Of a stretch of 64,000 bases of DNA, positions 50,220 through 60,225 are shown in pieces. The translations under genes were made by a program, and so were the position numbers. Source of the stretch: Pseudoips prasinana (lineage: Eukaryota > Arthropoda > Insecta > Lepidoptera > Nolidae); assembly GCA_951640165.1 (NCBI GenBank), contig OX621246.1:2443001-2507000 (forward strand), written 5' to 3'. Position 1 is the stretch's first letter. Every line of letters starts with the position of its first letter. The notes under the pieces were generated by a model. That model had not been told where the DNA came from. It searched no databases and saw nothing but the letters and a program-made list of their open reading frames with translations.

Positions 50220-51180
50220 TCATATATGTAGAATAAGACTTGAGGAACAGTGGAGAAGGCTTGGAGTTTCCTTGCGTGATGTATTCTGCAAGCTAACCAA
50301 AGTAACCGTCATAGCCTGAAGAGTTGCCAAGCAGTGGTAGTGGGCAGGACTCATAGGTCGTAGCATCGACGGCCTCTGGGGCAGAAAGTTTCTTGAGTAG
50401 CGACCACGAACTGAAGGACACAGGATCAGGCACCCTACAAAATAGACCGATGATATTGTGAGGGCTGCCAGGCCGCTAGATTGGTAGCACTGACAGCCGC
50501 TGGGCAGAAAGTTTATTGAGTAAAGACCATGAACTGGAAGACGCAGCATGGGCAGGCCACTTATAAATTAGACCGATGATCTAGTGAGGGCCGCCAGAAC
50601 GCTAGATTGGTAGCACCGACGGCCGCTGGGCAGAAAGTTTATTGAGTAAAGACCATGAACTGGAAGACGCAGCGTGGGCAGGCCACTTATAAATTAGACC
50701 GATGATCTAGTGAGGGCCGCTAGACCGCTAGATTGGTAGCACCGACAGCCGCTGGGCAGAAATTTTATTGAGTAAAGACCATGAACTGGAAGACGCAGCG
50801 TGTGCAGGCCACTTATAAATGAGACCGATGATCTAGTGAGGGCCGCTAGACCGCTAGATTGGTAGCACCGACAGCCGCTGGACAGAAAGTTTATTGAGTA
50901 AAGACCATGAACTGGAAGACGCAGCGTGGGCAGGCCACTTATAAATTAGACCGATGATCTAGTGAGGGCCGCCAGACCGGTAGATTGATTGCACCGACGG
51001 CCACTGGGCAGAAAGTTTATTGGGTAAAGACGCAGCGTGGCCTGGTCACTTATAAATTAGACCGATGATCTTTTATGGACCGCTATACCGCTGGATTCGG
51101 ATAGGGCCGGACCGGCAATTGTGGGGATCTTTGGGTAGGCTTTGCTCCAGCACTGGACGTCTTTAGTATAACGTTACCTA
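50220..51180 (+). repeat. 126-bp tandem array inside an RTE 3' fragment
   Basis: Starts as an RTE remnant (TGAAGAGTTGCCAAGCAGTGG, GGACTCATAGGTCGTAGC). GCAGAAAGTTT then recurs at 50,381, 50,504, 50,630, 50,756, 50,882 and 51,008: intervals of 123 then 126 four times. Units contain ACCGATGATCTAGTGAGGGC and GACGCAGCGTGGGCAGGCCAC. The last is shortened, and the RTE resumes (GGACCGGCAATTGTGGGGATC, CCAGCACTGGACGTCTTTAG). Confidence 0.92.
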
Positions 51181-51623
51181 GGATTATAATATTTATGCTT
51201 GAGACAACAATGATAATCTATTAAATAGATTTTTAGAGCGGCGGCGACTACTAAATTATTTATGTTTAATTGTTATATTATAAAATAATATATATTTTAA
51301 TGATAATAGTTAGAATATTATAATATCATTAATTAGATCTTTATCAGTATGATTTTGTGAAGACTCTGTGTTTTAATTATGTTACGGGTTATTAAGAAAG
51401 AATTTAATGTCATTAGTGTCGTAAAATAATGGAATAAATATTAGTACAGTATTACTGATTTAAAAACATACAAGCGAACTCAACTTTTCTGTATTAATCT
51501 TAAGTTTATAGTGAGGTTTGAACAAAATTTATTGGGCATCATTTGGACCATCATATGAAAAAAGTAATCTGACATAGGCAACAAACAAATTACATAACAT
51601 ACGAGCTTAAAACAATAATAATA
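51181..51623. other. No recognised feature
   Basis: AT-rich; nothing supported. Confidence 0.4.
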
Positions 51624-52022
51624 ATAATGTCCTCTTAGCCGAATCTCGGCCACGGCGGCCATTCTCAACAGAGATTAGCCATCTGCGCGAGACATATTAT
51701 AGTGCTCAAGTGTGTGCGCAAACACAGGAGCACTTTCTGTTCCATCACTCTCATGATCCGATGGGAGGCCTAGCGACACGACTGGATCGACACGAGCCGA
51801 CGGTTCTATGCCTGACCTCTAGGCATAGAACCGACGGCTTTACGTGCTCTCCGAGGCACGGCGGTATAATACCGCCAACTCCCAGACTTCGGGCTGATGC
51901 TGAGAAATTTTTCTTTTAACAGAAAAGTCCCATAATCACTTTTTGGCCCGACCCGGGATTTGAACACAGGGCCTCGTTATCTGCGGGTGAACAAGCTAGA
52001 CAAACTAGACCAACGAGGCAGT
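51624..52022 (-). mobile_element. SINE-B copy with inverted duplication
   Basis: Complete reverse copy from AATAATGTCCTCTTAGCCG to CTAGACCAACGAGGCAG. At 51,795-51,839, AGCCGACGGTTCTATGCCT faces AGGCATAGAACCGACGGCT. The loop reads GACCTCT, the reverse of the AGAGGTC that sister copies carry in direct orientation. Confidence 0.8.
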
Positions 52023-52105
52023 TAAAACAATACAGTTGACCTGAAAAACATGAATCCTCCTTCCTTCCTTCCACCCTTGTGTTAAGTAATAGATAATATA
52101 TTATA

Positions 52106-52327
52106 CTAGCTGTGCACCGCGGTGTTACCCGCGTTAAACTTTATATATTATAGCCTATGTGTTAATCGGTTATATAAGCTTTATTACTACAAAGTTTCAT
52201 GAAAATCCATCCAGTATTTTTTGCGTGAAAGAGTAACAAACATGTGTATGTTTGTTACTCTTTCAAACTTACAAACATACACACAGTCACACACTCACAA
52301 ACTTTCGCCTTAATAATATTAGTGTGA
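52106..52327 (-). mobile_element. Helitron with inverted duplication
   Basis: CTAGCTGTGCACCGCGGTGTT ACCCGCG to AATATTAGTGTGA. At 52,227-52,264, GAAAGAGTAACAAACAT and its exact reverse complement flank GTGT. Sister copies at 17.2 and 50.0 kb have AGTAACAAACATACACAC without the second arm. Confidence 0.8.
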
Positions 52328-52567
52328 TTCTTTCTGTCTGGTATCAGACCTATTCAAGCCGCCCAGTAGACATCTGACATGGTTTATCGACTATAGCATA
52401 ATGACAACACGCTACTGCAATTTCTTCGAGACAACCAATTATGGAGTGGATAGACGAAGGAAAGGGAATACAGGGTAGACAGGTGTAACAAAGGTCAACT
52501 TAATGTAAACTTAAACTAATACAAAATAATACGTAAAAAAGGTTAAGTCTCGTGCCGTATGGTGCAC
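52328..52567. repeat. Repeat related to 10.2 kb, then unrecognised
   Basis: TATTCAAGCCGCCCAGTAGAC ATCTGACATGG matches 10,190-10,240 with changes. The rest is unrecognised. Confidence 0.4.
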
Positions 52568-52865
52568 ATACTTAAAAATGCTTTCGGCGCGGGACATTAA
52601 ATAGCGCACAAGTTGCACATTATATACTCTCACTCTCGTAATCCGATGAGTCGGCTAATTGACAGGACCAGAAAGGGGTCAGGTACTGGGTACAGGACCA
52701 AAGGCTTGACGTACTTTTCGCGGCTCGGGGGGGTAACACCGCCAACTTCCAGACTCCGGCCTGATACCCAGAAAATCCCAACATCACATAGGCGCGACCC
52801 GGGATTTGCAACCAGGATCCCAATATCTGTGCTTGAACACGTAACCGAGACATTCAGACATAGAC
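52568..52865 (-). mobile_element. SINE-B, diverged
   Basis: GCGCGGGACATTAAATAGCG, TCTCGTAATCCGATGAGTCG, ACACCGCCAACTTCCAGACTC and GACCCGGGATTTGCAACC. Many changes, so old. Confidence 0.65.
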
Positions 52866-53279
52866 ATTAGATATACGCGTTGAATACAGAACCTCCTTTT
52901 ATTGAAGTCAGTTTATTAACCATTGTCCTGGCAAGACTGTAAACAAGTCAGTAATATTATTAAAATACGACGTCTATTTCCCAATAATACGAGGCTATCT
53001 GTTCGAAATTCGCTCTTAGAATATGTGGATGTCATAGGTTACGACCTCCTTGGTATTAATTACGTGGCATAGCGTTTTTAGTACGTTTGCGCAATTGTAT
53101 ATGTTTTTTTTATTGCTTTGTAAAACTTAGAATGCCAATTTTCTTATGTAATTTATATTTGTAACGCAAGGCGTTTGTAATTTTGTTTAGGCTATAGCTT
53201 AAACGAGGCGATAGTAAAGACCTTTCTGTGAAGACGGGATACAATGTAACATTATGTTCACCCACTAATGAAAATATAT
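52866..53279. other. No recognised feature
   Basis: Nothing supported. Confidence 0.4.
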
Positions 53280-53500
53280 GTTTTTTTTTTATTGTTTATT
53301 CATAAAAGAAAATTACACTTTTACAATTAAATTGTTCCTCCCCAAGCGACAAAGCTTGTTGGCGAGACGTGCTCGTTTATATAATATTAACGGTATATAT
53401 CACAATTTTTATTATACTATATACTTAAATATTTTAAAATCTTAAATCTATGTTAAAACTAAAACACAACAAAGAGAAAACATTATTAGAACAAAACAGC
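53280..53500 (-). mobile_element. Probable LINE 3' end
   Basis: T-run then ATTGTTTATTCATAAAAG; reversed, it gives ...GAATAAACAAT plus A-run. GTTCCTCCCCAAGCGACAAAGC follows. No frame. Confidence 0.4.
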
Positions 53501-53849
53501 TAATCTAGACACGCGGCAGCGTGTCGATCCAAGTTCAAGTGTTTTCTTTGTTGTGAACAAATAAGGTTGGAATTTTCTTGATTTCAATAAAAATACATAT
53601 TATTATTATTAAATTTTATTTTAAATAGATTGCCAACAGATGATGAATAATAAAGGAACTAATTTAAATACGCGTCTCACCTAATTAAAAGAAACTTCAC
53701 ATTGTTAAGACACATGTCAAGAAAATAAATATTTTAAGAACATTTAAATAATACAAATTATATCAAAATGTCAATGTCAATCATGTTTTGTATGTTTGGG
53801 ACTGTACTCTTCCTTGAGTGATGGATGGATTTCGTTTGGTTTTGTGTGT
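53501..53849. other. No recognised feature
   Basis: AT-rich; no motif found. Confidence 0.4.
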
Positions 53850-54041
53850 GTTTGAAAATAATGTCTCCCATATCGAATTTAAGCACAATGGAGGAGAGCC
53901 ATATTATTATGGGCGGGACATAATATAGTGCACACGTGAACTTGTTCTATTAACCATTTTCATGCTTCAATGAGCGGAATAGTCGACATATCCAGAAAGA
54001 GGCGGGTATATTACTGACGTATTTACGTACTCTCTAAGGCA
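53850..54041 (-). mobile_element. SINE-B, diverged and split by a MITE
   Basis: GGAGAGCCATATTATTATGG, GGGACATAATATAGTGCACAC, ATATCCAGAAAGAGGCGGG and GTACTCTCTAAGGCACG. The MITE at 54,051 ends the match. Confidence 0.55.
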
Positions 54042-54391
54042 CGAAGGAAGTAGTGTACGACTAAACGTCGACAGACATTACGCCGACAGACTGTACACCG
54101 ACAAGACTTTACTTCGACTGTACATTTCGCCGACAGAACACTTCACTCATACTCAGAGAGAAACATTTATCAAGTGTAATATAGGACCGATTCGGTTCTG
54201 GCACTTCGCCGGCGGCTACCGCGGCACGCTCGCTTCGCTCGCTCGGCTCGCGCGTTGTGGTCACAGTTCTAACCTAACCTAGGCAAAGTGTTCTGTCGGC
54301 AAAAAGTAAAGTCGAATTAAAGTCTTGTCGGTGTACAGTCTCTCGATCGGCGTAATGTTTGTTGGCGTTTAGTCGTACACTGCGAAGGAAG
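54042..54391. mobile_element. MITE with 9-bp target duplication
   Basis: CGAAGGAAG at 54,042-54,050 and 54,383-54,391 flanks a 332-bp element. Its ends are AGTGTACGACTAAACG inverted, extending with small gaps for about 100 bp (ATTACGCCGA, TGTACACCGACAAGACTTTA). The centre is GC-rich (CGCTCGCTTCGCTCGCTCGG). Eight to nine bp duplications suggest hAT or Mutator-like origin. Confidence 0.8.
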
Positions 54392-54515
54392 AGCCTATTC
54401 CTTTCTTAAAGGCCAGCAATGCAGTTGCGGTTCCTCTGCTGTTGCTAGTGTCCATTGGCTGCGGTGATCACTAACCATCAGGTGACCCATTTACTTCTTT
54501 GCCTTTCTAACATAT
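54392..54515 (+). mobile_element. G-family retroposon, diverged
   Basis: GAGCCTATTCCTTTCTTAAAGG CCAGCAATGC, TTGCTAGTGTCCATTGGC and ACCATCAGGTGACCCATTTAC. Confidence 0.6.
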
Positions 54516-54619
54516 AAAAAAATCTTCAAGACACAGAAGTTTTTTCTAAACCAACCGAGGATTTGAATTTTCTTTATTTACGTTAATGGGATAGTTAAAT
54601 ATAGAAATGCGTATTTAGC

Positions 54620-54646
54620 CTGTGTGTGTGTGTGTGTGTGTGTGTG
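54620..54646. repeat. (GT)n microsatellite
   Basis: About 13 TG units directly before an RTE 3' fragment. Confidence 0.95.
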
Positions 54647-54659
54647 CTGTGTGGTGAGG

Positions 54660-54922
54660 GCGCGCGAATATCAGACAGAATATCATCACCCCATCTCATC
54701 CCGTGGGGAGCGTAGAAGTCGACCCGAGGGAGTGTCTGCCAGAGGACGGGCAGCAGCGTCTCTCTGAGTACTATTACCATCATACTGCTATGGCCAACTG
54801 CCCCGTCAATGGCCCGTCTGCCAAGCGTGGCGATTATGATATATTCCCCCAAGATGATTCTTGGAGGAGGCTTTTGTCCAGCTGTGGACTTACAGCTTTA
54901 CGATGATGATGATGAGCCCGTG
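54660..54922 (+). mobile_element. RTE 3'-end fragment
   Basis: CACCCCATCTCATCCCGTGGGG, AGAGGACGGGCAGCAGCGTC TCTC, CCATCATACTGCTATGGCC, TTGGAGGAGGCTTTTGTCC, ending in GATGATGATGATGA. Frame broken; same family as 23.8 kb. Confidence 0.7.
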
Positions 54923-55231
54923 TCAACGTAATATTTTATATGTGAGAATCTGTCGTATTACCTATTAAATTTTTCTGTTCGGAGACATAAAATTACAAAT
55001 TCGAAGTTTATTACATTTATTTATGACATGTAGTTAATTACTAATCCATTGTTTCAAATGATGTCGTTTAGCGAACTATGACTAGTCAAGACAAATTTTC
55101 ATTTCTCTGTTACGTAGTTGAAATAATGGTTCATTGTATCTTTGAATGACTCATTCTATCAATAAAATTAAATTATGACTTTTTAGCTTAGATCACTGTG
55201 CTGTTTTTACCTTGCATATGGCGTTTCAAAT
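54923..55231. other. No recognised feature
   Basis: AT-rich; nothing supported. Confidence 0.4.
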
Positions 55232-55700
55232 TATACAACGTGTAACAGAAAGTGTGAACGTAACTTAAGGGTGTTGTAGGGTATCAGGACGGCTACCTAT
55301 GGACAACCTATATCAAGAAGTAAGATTACCCACATTACGAACAACACTAGCAAAACTCAGCTGGAAGGGTAATGAACCTTACCGCGAACTCTTTGGGTAT
55401 TAGTAGTACTAGTAGGGTAAAAAGTGTGGTTCTGTACAGTCACATAATTTATAATACGTGATTATTTAAAGATTCAATCAAATGTTTAACTGAATTCGAA
55501 GTTTATTTTCAACTGTGCTGTGTTAGTACGGATGTTCGATATATCGATAAAAATACTTGTCGATATATTGAATGGTATATTATTTTACGATCAAGATTAA
55601 AATGATGATATTTTGGTATGAGATTTTGTGTATAGGTAGGCTTAAGGAGACCGTATATGCCCCTTAAGTTACGGTCACTCTTTCTGTTACACGTTGTATA
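55232..55700. mobile_element. MITE with TATACAACGTGTAACAG inverted ends
   Basis: Left TATACAACGTGTAACAGAAAG and right CTTTCTGTTACACGTTGTATA; the arms continue to GTAACTTAAGGG (about 40 bp, two differences). TA/TATA at the junctions suggests Tc1/mariner-type insertion. The interior has no ORF. Confidence 0.75.
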
Positions 55701-55804
55701 TAATCAACGAGAGCATGACATCTAAGCATGAAACTATTTCCTGCTTTTTCGTGTTGTTTCAGCTAACATACTTTACAACACAAATACTGCATTATTGTAC
55801 AGTA

Positions 55805-55938
55805 TACGGTCCATATAACTGACACAGACATGTTCATGCACACAAATATCTGTCGTCGGTGGAGATCGAACCCACGACCTGCGGCGTGAAAGGCAAGTAT
55901 CTAGATCTACCCACCACGTTAACCATCCCGTCAATTTA
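55805..55938 (-). mobile_element. SINE-C head half
   Basis: CAGACATGTTCATGCACACA, TGGAGATCGAACCCACGACC (reverse B box) and ACCACGTTAACCATCCCGTC. Confidence 0.65.
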
Positions 55939-56055
55939 TATATTTATGTACTCGTATTTCTAGCATACATACTTGTGATCATTGAAAGCTTTCAGAATTA
56001 ATCCTAAGTGTTGGTTAGAGCTGGAAAACTTGTAGGACTGAACATAAACGTTGCC

Positions 56056-56320
56056 GGTCACCGTAGCCTCGTTGGTAGTGCTCCTGCCTACGAAGCTGGT
56101 GGTCCTGGGTTCGAATCCCGGTAAGTGCAAATATTTGTGTGATGAGCACGAATATTTGTTTCTGAGTCATGGATGTTTTCTATGTAATTAAGTATTTATC
56201 TATCTATATAAGTATGTATATCGTCGCCTGGTACCCATAGTTCAAGCTTTGCTTAGTTTGGGGCTAAGCTGATCTGTGTAACATTGTCCCTAGATATTAT
56301 ATTATATTATATTATATATA
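56056..56320 (+). mobile_element. SINE-A copy
   Basis: GGTCACCGTAGCCTCGTTGG to CCCTAGATATTATATTATATT. The 3' end has grown into (ATATT)n. Confidence 0.85.
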
Positions 56321-56496
56321 TAAAGAATTTATTTGCTAACTTTTACTTCACTTCATTGACAACGGGTCTCAAGGATTCATCTATTATCTATGAGTTTGTC
56401 ACGTACTGTGAGTTTTAAAACTACAGCCACACCTCTATTCCTTTTATCGGTGAGGCTAGTCATAGGTTTGTAGACATTTTATTTTCTAAAATGGGA

Positions 56497-56605
56497 TAGC
56501 AAACGAGCAAGTGAGTCACCTGATGGTAAGTGATCACCGCCGCCCATGGACACTCGCAACACCAGAGGAGACCCAAGTGCGTTGCCGGCCTTTAAGAAAA
56601 AAATA
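56497..56605 (-). mobile_element. G-family retroposon, 3' part
   Basis: GCAAACGAGCAAGTGAGTCACC, GGACACTCGCAACACCAGAG GAG and GCGTTGCCGGCCTTTAAG. The AGCTCATCGGGG end is missing. Confidence 0.65.
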
Positions 56606-57000
56606 AAGAGACATATTATTTATGTTAAGAGCCCTTTCACTTTTCGCGCGAATTTCTAAGATTTTGGGCTCCTCTATTACCAGCTTAAGTAATGCCCAGA
56701 AATTATTGAATACATGATAAATATGGAAAAATCGTTATTGTTGACATTTAATGTATCACATTTACCAAAAAAAAATTATTTGCTCTGTAGTGACTCATCT
56801 CCCATATCCATTTTAATGAAAAATCGCCGCAGAGTCAATTTCAGAGTCTTGTATCGAGAAGCGTATATAGAAAGCTTTGTCAACTTGCAATTTTGCTTCG
56901 TATTTATTTTTCCTAGGTGTTTTGCCATATGGTAATGTAAGCCAGTTATTAATACTGTAAACATAGTTATATGTTAACATTTATGTAATATAGATATATT
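56606..57000. other. No recognised feature
   Basis: Opposing open frames at 56,714-56,964 overlap and show no motif. Confidence 0.4.
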
Positions 57001-57181
57001 ACAAATACTACTTTTCTTTTGCAAATACATAAGTACTTATATAGATATATAAGTACTTATGTATTTACAAAAGAAAAGTAGTATTTGTATTATTTCAGAT
57101 ATCTGGTTTCCATAGTACATGCTCTACTTCGTTTGGGATCAGATGACCGTGTGTAAATAATGTCCCAGGATATTATTATTA
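57001..57181 (+). mobile_element. SINE-C 3' part with 41-bp inverted duplication
   Basis: ACAAATACTACTTTTCTTTT... (57,001-57,041) is the mirror of 57,048-57,088 with one mismatch and a 6-nt loop. The right arm continues into a normal SINE-C tail (ATCTGGTTTCCATAGTACAT, TTTGGGATCAGATGACCG, ATATTATTATT). Confidence 0.8.
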
Positions 57182-57271
57182 TGTAAGTAATGCAGCCAGT
57201 ATGTTGGGTTCTATACCCCCAAATTTAGGTAATATAGCTTACAAACAATAAATTATAAAATAAATAAAATA

Positions 57272-57332
57272 CTACTTTTCTTCTCCCCACTGGAAGAACT
57301 TCTTGAAGCGCGTGGCTTTCTCTATGTTCTCC
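57272..57332 (-). CDS. Candidate terminal exon, host gene unknown
   Basis: Minus strand: ATGTTATATCAG could be an acceptor, followed by 19-20 codons ENIEKATRFKKFFQWGEEK and TAG. GC-rich third positions (GCC, ACG, CGC, TTC, AAG) stand out from the AT-rich surroundings. No AATAAA lies close to the stop and the pyrimidine tract is poor. The frame is open a further 7 codons upstream. I do not recognise the protein and found no other exon of it. Confidence 0.28.
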
Positions 57333-57485
57333 CTGATATAACATGTAACAAATTACGTCTCAGGATCCCAAAAAATAATTAGATTTCACAATTTATTTTC
57401 ATGTCAATAAAAATTTACTTAAAGTTTACCAAGTTAAATTAACTTCGTAAATTTTAAGTAAAATTGTTATTTGTTAAAAAACTTA

Positions 57486-57800
57486 TCTATACATATAATA
57501 AAATCGTAGGAAAGTCAAAACTGTAAATTGAATATTTTTTGAAAAGTATACTTGGGGCGTGATCTACAATGGGTATCGAAGCCAAAAATATAATTTTTTG
57601 AATTTTTGTCTGTGTGTCTGTTTGTCTGTATGTATGTCCGGGCTAAACTCAAAAAGTACTGCATGGATATACTTCAAATTTTGCATGAATATTACTAAGA
57701 GGTCGGGTCAACATATACGCTACATATTTTCACGCGATCACATACGGAGCTGTGATAATTTATAAAATTTAATGCGGGTAAAACCGCGGGGCACAGCTTG
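57486..57800 (+). mobile_element. Non-autonomous Helitron
   Basis: TCTATACATATAATAAAATC start; GCGGGTAAAACCGC hairpin; GGGGCACAGCTTG end (CTTG where the others have CTAG). Confidence 0.82.
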
Positions 57801-58254
57801 TTAATTACAAACAAAAATCCTACTTAAGAGCATTTGCCTTAATAATAATTGTATCTGCCCAAAACTTGGCTATGAGAACTGCATTATGAGAAGCGTCCAT
57901 CACATATAGTCCGGTCATTTTAGACATAAAAATAGTGATCAAATAAAGAAAATTCCGACAGAGCCAAATCTTCGTAGAGACCTTAGGTTTACCACAAGGA
58001 ATAAAGTGTCAAAAGTCCCCATCAGTCCCATGTGAGCTTAGGGACTTATTCGGGGCCAAAGGTCAAAATTTTAGGTTTTTTGGATTTTTCTCGAAAACGG
58101 TAAGTTTTATCGAAAAAGTACTTCCGAGCAAAGTTGTAGATCTTAAAATTTTCTATAAAATGGTCTCAATGATTTTTTCTCTAAGACCCACTATTTCCCA
58201 GATATTGCGCTTGTAAGAATCATGTTCATCATGTAGGGCACGCCAGACATCATA
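57801..58254. repeat. Possible old interspersed repeat
   Basis: 58,080-58,215 (TTTTTCTCGAAAACGGTAAG, AAGTTGTAGATCTTAAAATT TTCT) has the look of a widespread insect repeat, but there is no second copy here to confirm it. Confidence 0.35.
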
Positions 58255-58440
58255 AAAAAATAAAAATAAAAAAGGTTTATTCCCATCAAGCACAGATAAT
58301 CCTTAACTTAGTTTACATCTAAGACGATATAACTAATTGCGTTTAGTTTATATAATACTTATGAAGCATGCAACATTATAAGTACTAGCTAGGAAAGGCG
58401 TCTACCTCAGCAAATGTTACAGTAAATAATAATGATTACT
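58255..58440 (-). mobile_element. Probable LINE 3' end
   Basis: AAAATAAAAATAAAAAAGG followed by TTTATTCCCATCAAGCAC; the reverse complement does not end in a clean A-tail, so orientation rests on resemblance to the D-family end. Confidence 0.35.
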
Positions 58441-58812
58441 GTAACGCTGATCTTCCGATAGCGCTTAAAAAACTACTAATTAACTTACAAAATTATCATG
58501 CGTATCGACCTGTAGTAGCGTTTGGTGGCGACTCCAACCACTTTAAATGTCATCAAAGAGAATATAAACAACTAGTATTGCGTCATTGCTGTGTTTACCT
58601 ATCAAAACAAAAAAGACATGATGATAGGTGCCCCGTAATTTGTTACTGCACCACATTTTCATCCCAAGCTGTAATCGTTAATTTATCTCCACGTGAACAA
58701 AATTTCCTCGCTATAACCAACCTGGGTTCGAAACCTATTCTACGATTTCCAGGCTAGCTAAGACAATTTCCATCCAGTGGAGAGACGTTCTGATGATAAA
58801 ACAAATTATGTT
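58441..58812. other. No recognised feature
   Basis: Nothing beyond a B-box-like GGGTTCGAAACC at 58,725. Confidence 0.4.
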
Positions 58813-58920
58813 GGAAGCATTCCCACAAGCTAGATGCCAACTGTGGTGAGAGTATGTCAAGTCTGCCTAAGTTTGACATACTCTCATCACAGTTGGCATC
58901 TAGCTTGTGAGAATGCCTCC
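58813..58920. repeat. Long hairpin, about 48-bp arms, 12-nt loop
   Basis: GCATTCCCACAAGCTAGATG... (58,817-58,860) against 58,873-58,916, two mismatches, extending a few bases outward. No TIR family match in the window. Confidence 0.9.
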
Positions 58921-59012
58921 ATCAGAGGAAAGACACGCTTCACAAAGCTGTGTCGACTTTTAAGCCTTTGTGGCACAAGATGTTTTGTGGCCATGCGTCA
59001 CACTTTACACGA

Positions 59013-59310
59013 CGAACGAAGTTCCTTATCGCGCGTTGAGAAAGGGGGCTAGACGGAAAAAAATCTTACGAAAAGTTGTCACGACACTTTTTGCAGCTGT
59101 GCGGCGAGCGCATATTTCTCTGTCTGTCTCTCTATCTCTCTCTCTCTTTCTCTTATAGAAAGCAAGCCAGATATTTTCATTTCTATTTCGCATTAAACAT
59201 TGTGGTGTCGCGACGATTATTTTTGTTGAGTGTATACAGGTTTTTTTGTACATAATAAATAATAAGAAATAACCTTGTTCCATTCGGGTTTCCCTTGACA
59301 CCTCTCAAGT
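59013..59310 (+). mobile_element. H1 element
   Basis: CGAACGAAGTTCCTTATCGCG start, (CT)n tract at about 59,121-59,155, end CCCTTGACACCTCTCAAGT. Three changes in the 3' inverted repeat and stem. Confidence 0.75.
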
Positions 59311-59837
59311 ATTTTTAATCTCCGACTGGAACTTCGCACCGCTCTTTCGTATATAGAATCGATCGGTCAAATAATCTTGTAAAGAACAGTACTCCTTCTC
59401 GGTCGCTAATTAAATCTTCAGTTTAACGGCAACAGTGACTTTACTATAAGGAAAATTGTGCTCTTAGAAAACGATCACACTCTGACCTTCAAAAAGTAAC
59501 GCATCACGCAAATGTGAATGTTAACCAAACTGATTATCGTATCGAGTCATTGCTAATTGCGAGTTATTATAATTATAGATTTGCTCGCCTGTCTTGTCAC
59601 GCGACTAACTTATATATTCGCTGTGATGCTTATTAGACTAACGGTGGTGATTATGCTATGCCAATTTACCAAGAAAGTACCATATCTAGTTAATGAACTC
59701 ACTGATCTTGTAGTAAGCCGATAAGATAAACCGCAAATATATACATTTATCGTTACGTTTATCTTTATTCGTTTTTTTAAAGACATAGCCCGGCCTAGTT
59801 TATCTAATACCTGTATCGCGGGGTAGTTTACAAACTT
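59311..59837. other. No recognised feature
   Basis: No repeat or coding signal supported. Confidence 0.4.
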
Positions 59838-59960
59838 ATAGACGGACACAAATTCAATCCAGACTCTATTGATGGGTCACACAAATAGTCGTCCGTCGCG
59901 GGACTCGAACCCGCGACACGAAGCGGCGACTATCTTAGCCGCTGCGCCACACGTGCAGTC
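59838..59960 (-). mobile_element. SINE-D copy
   Basis: GACGGACACAAATTCAATCC, CGCGGGACTCGAACCCGCG (reverse B box), TTAGCCGCTGCGCCAC and GTGCAGTC. Close to 40.8 kb. Confidence 0.75.
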
Positions 59961-60225
59961 ATCTTTGAAATGGAACGTTTTCAAATTGTCATTCTTATTT
60001 TAAATTTAGAATACGGCCAGGGCTTGAACTTACATTATCTAGATACACCGCCATTGCTTCGCCAATTAGATGCTTCGGTATTAGGTGTTTAACATTTAAC
60101 ATTCTCGCTGTAATCTTCCCTTTTAAAATCTTCTTTTTTTTTAGTATCTATGAAGTCTCAACTTCAGAAAGATCTAGTCCAGTATATTTTATCTTTTTTT
60201 ATGGGACTAGTGCCTTCCTTCTCTC
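59961..60225. other. SINE-like scrap, otherwise unrecognised
   Basis: 60,015-60,075 (CCAGGGCTTGAACTTAC and TTGCTTCGCCAATTAG) could be a reversed B and A box. Confidence 0.35.

Noticed and set aside
50370..51090. CRISPR-like array
   Set aside because: The repeats are contiguous 126-bp units without spacers, in a eukaryotic sequence, and derive from an RTE.
7336..56300. tRNA genes at the heads of SINE-A, SINE-C and SINE-D
   Set aside because: A and B boxes are present, but the acceptor arms do not pair and each head continues into a repeat body found many times.
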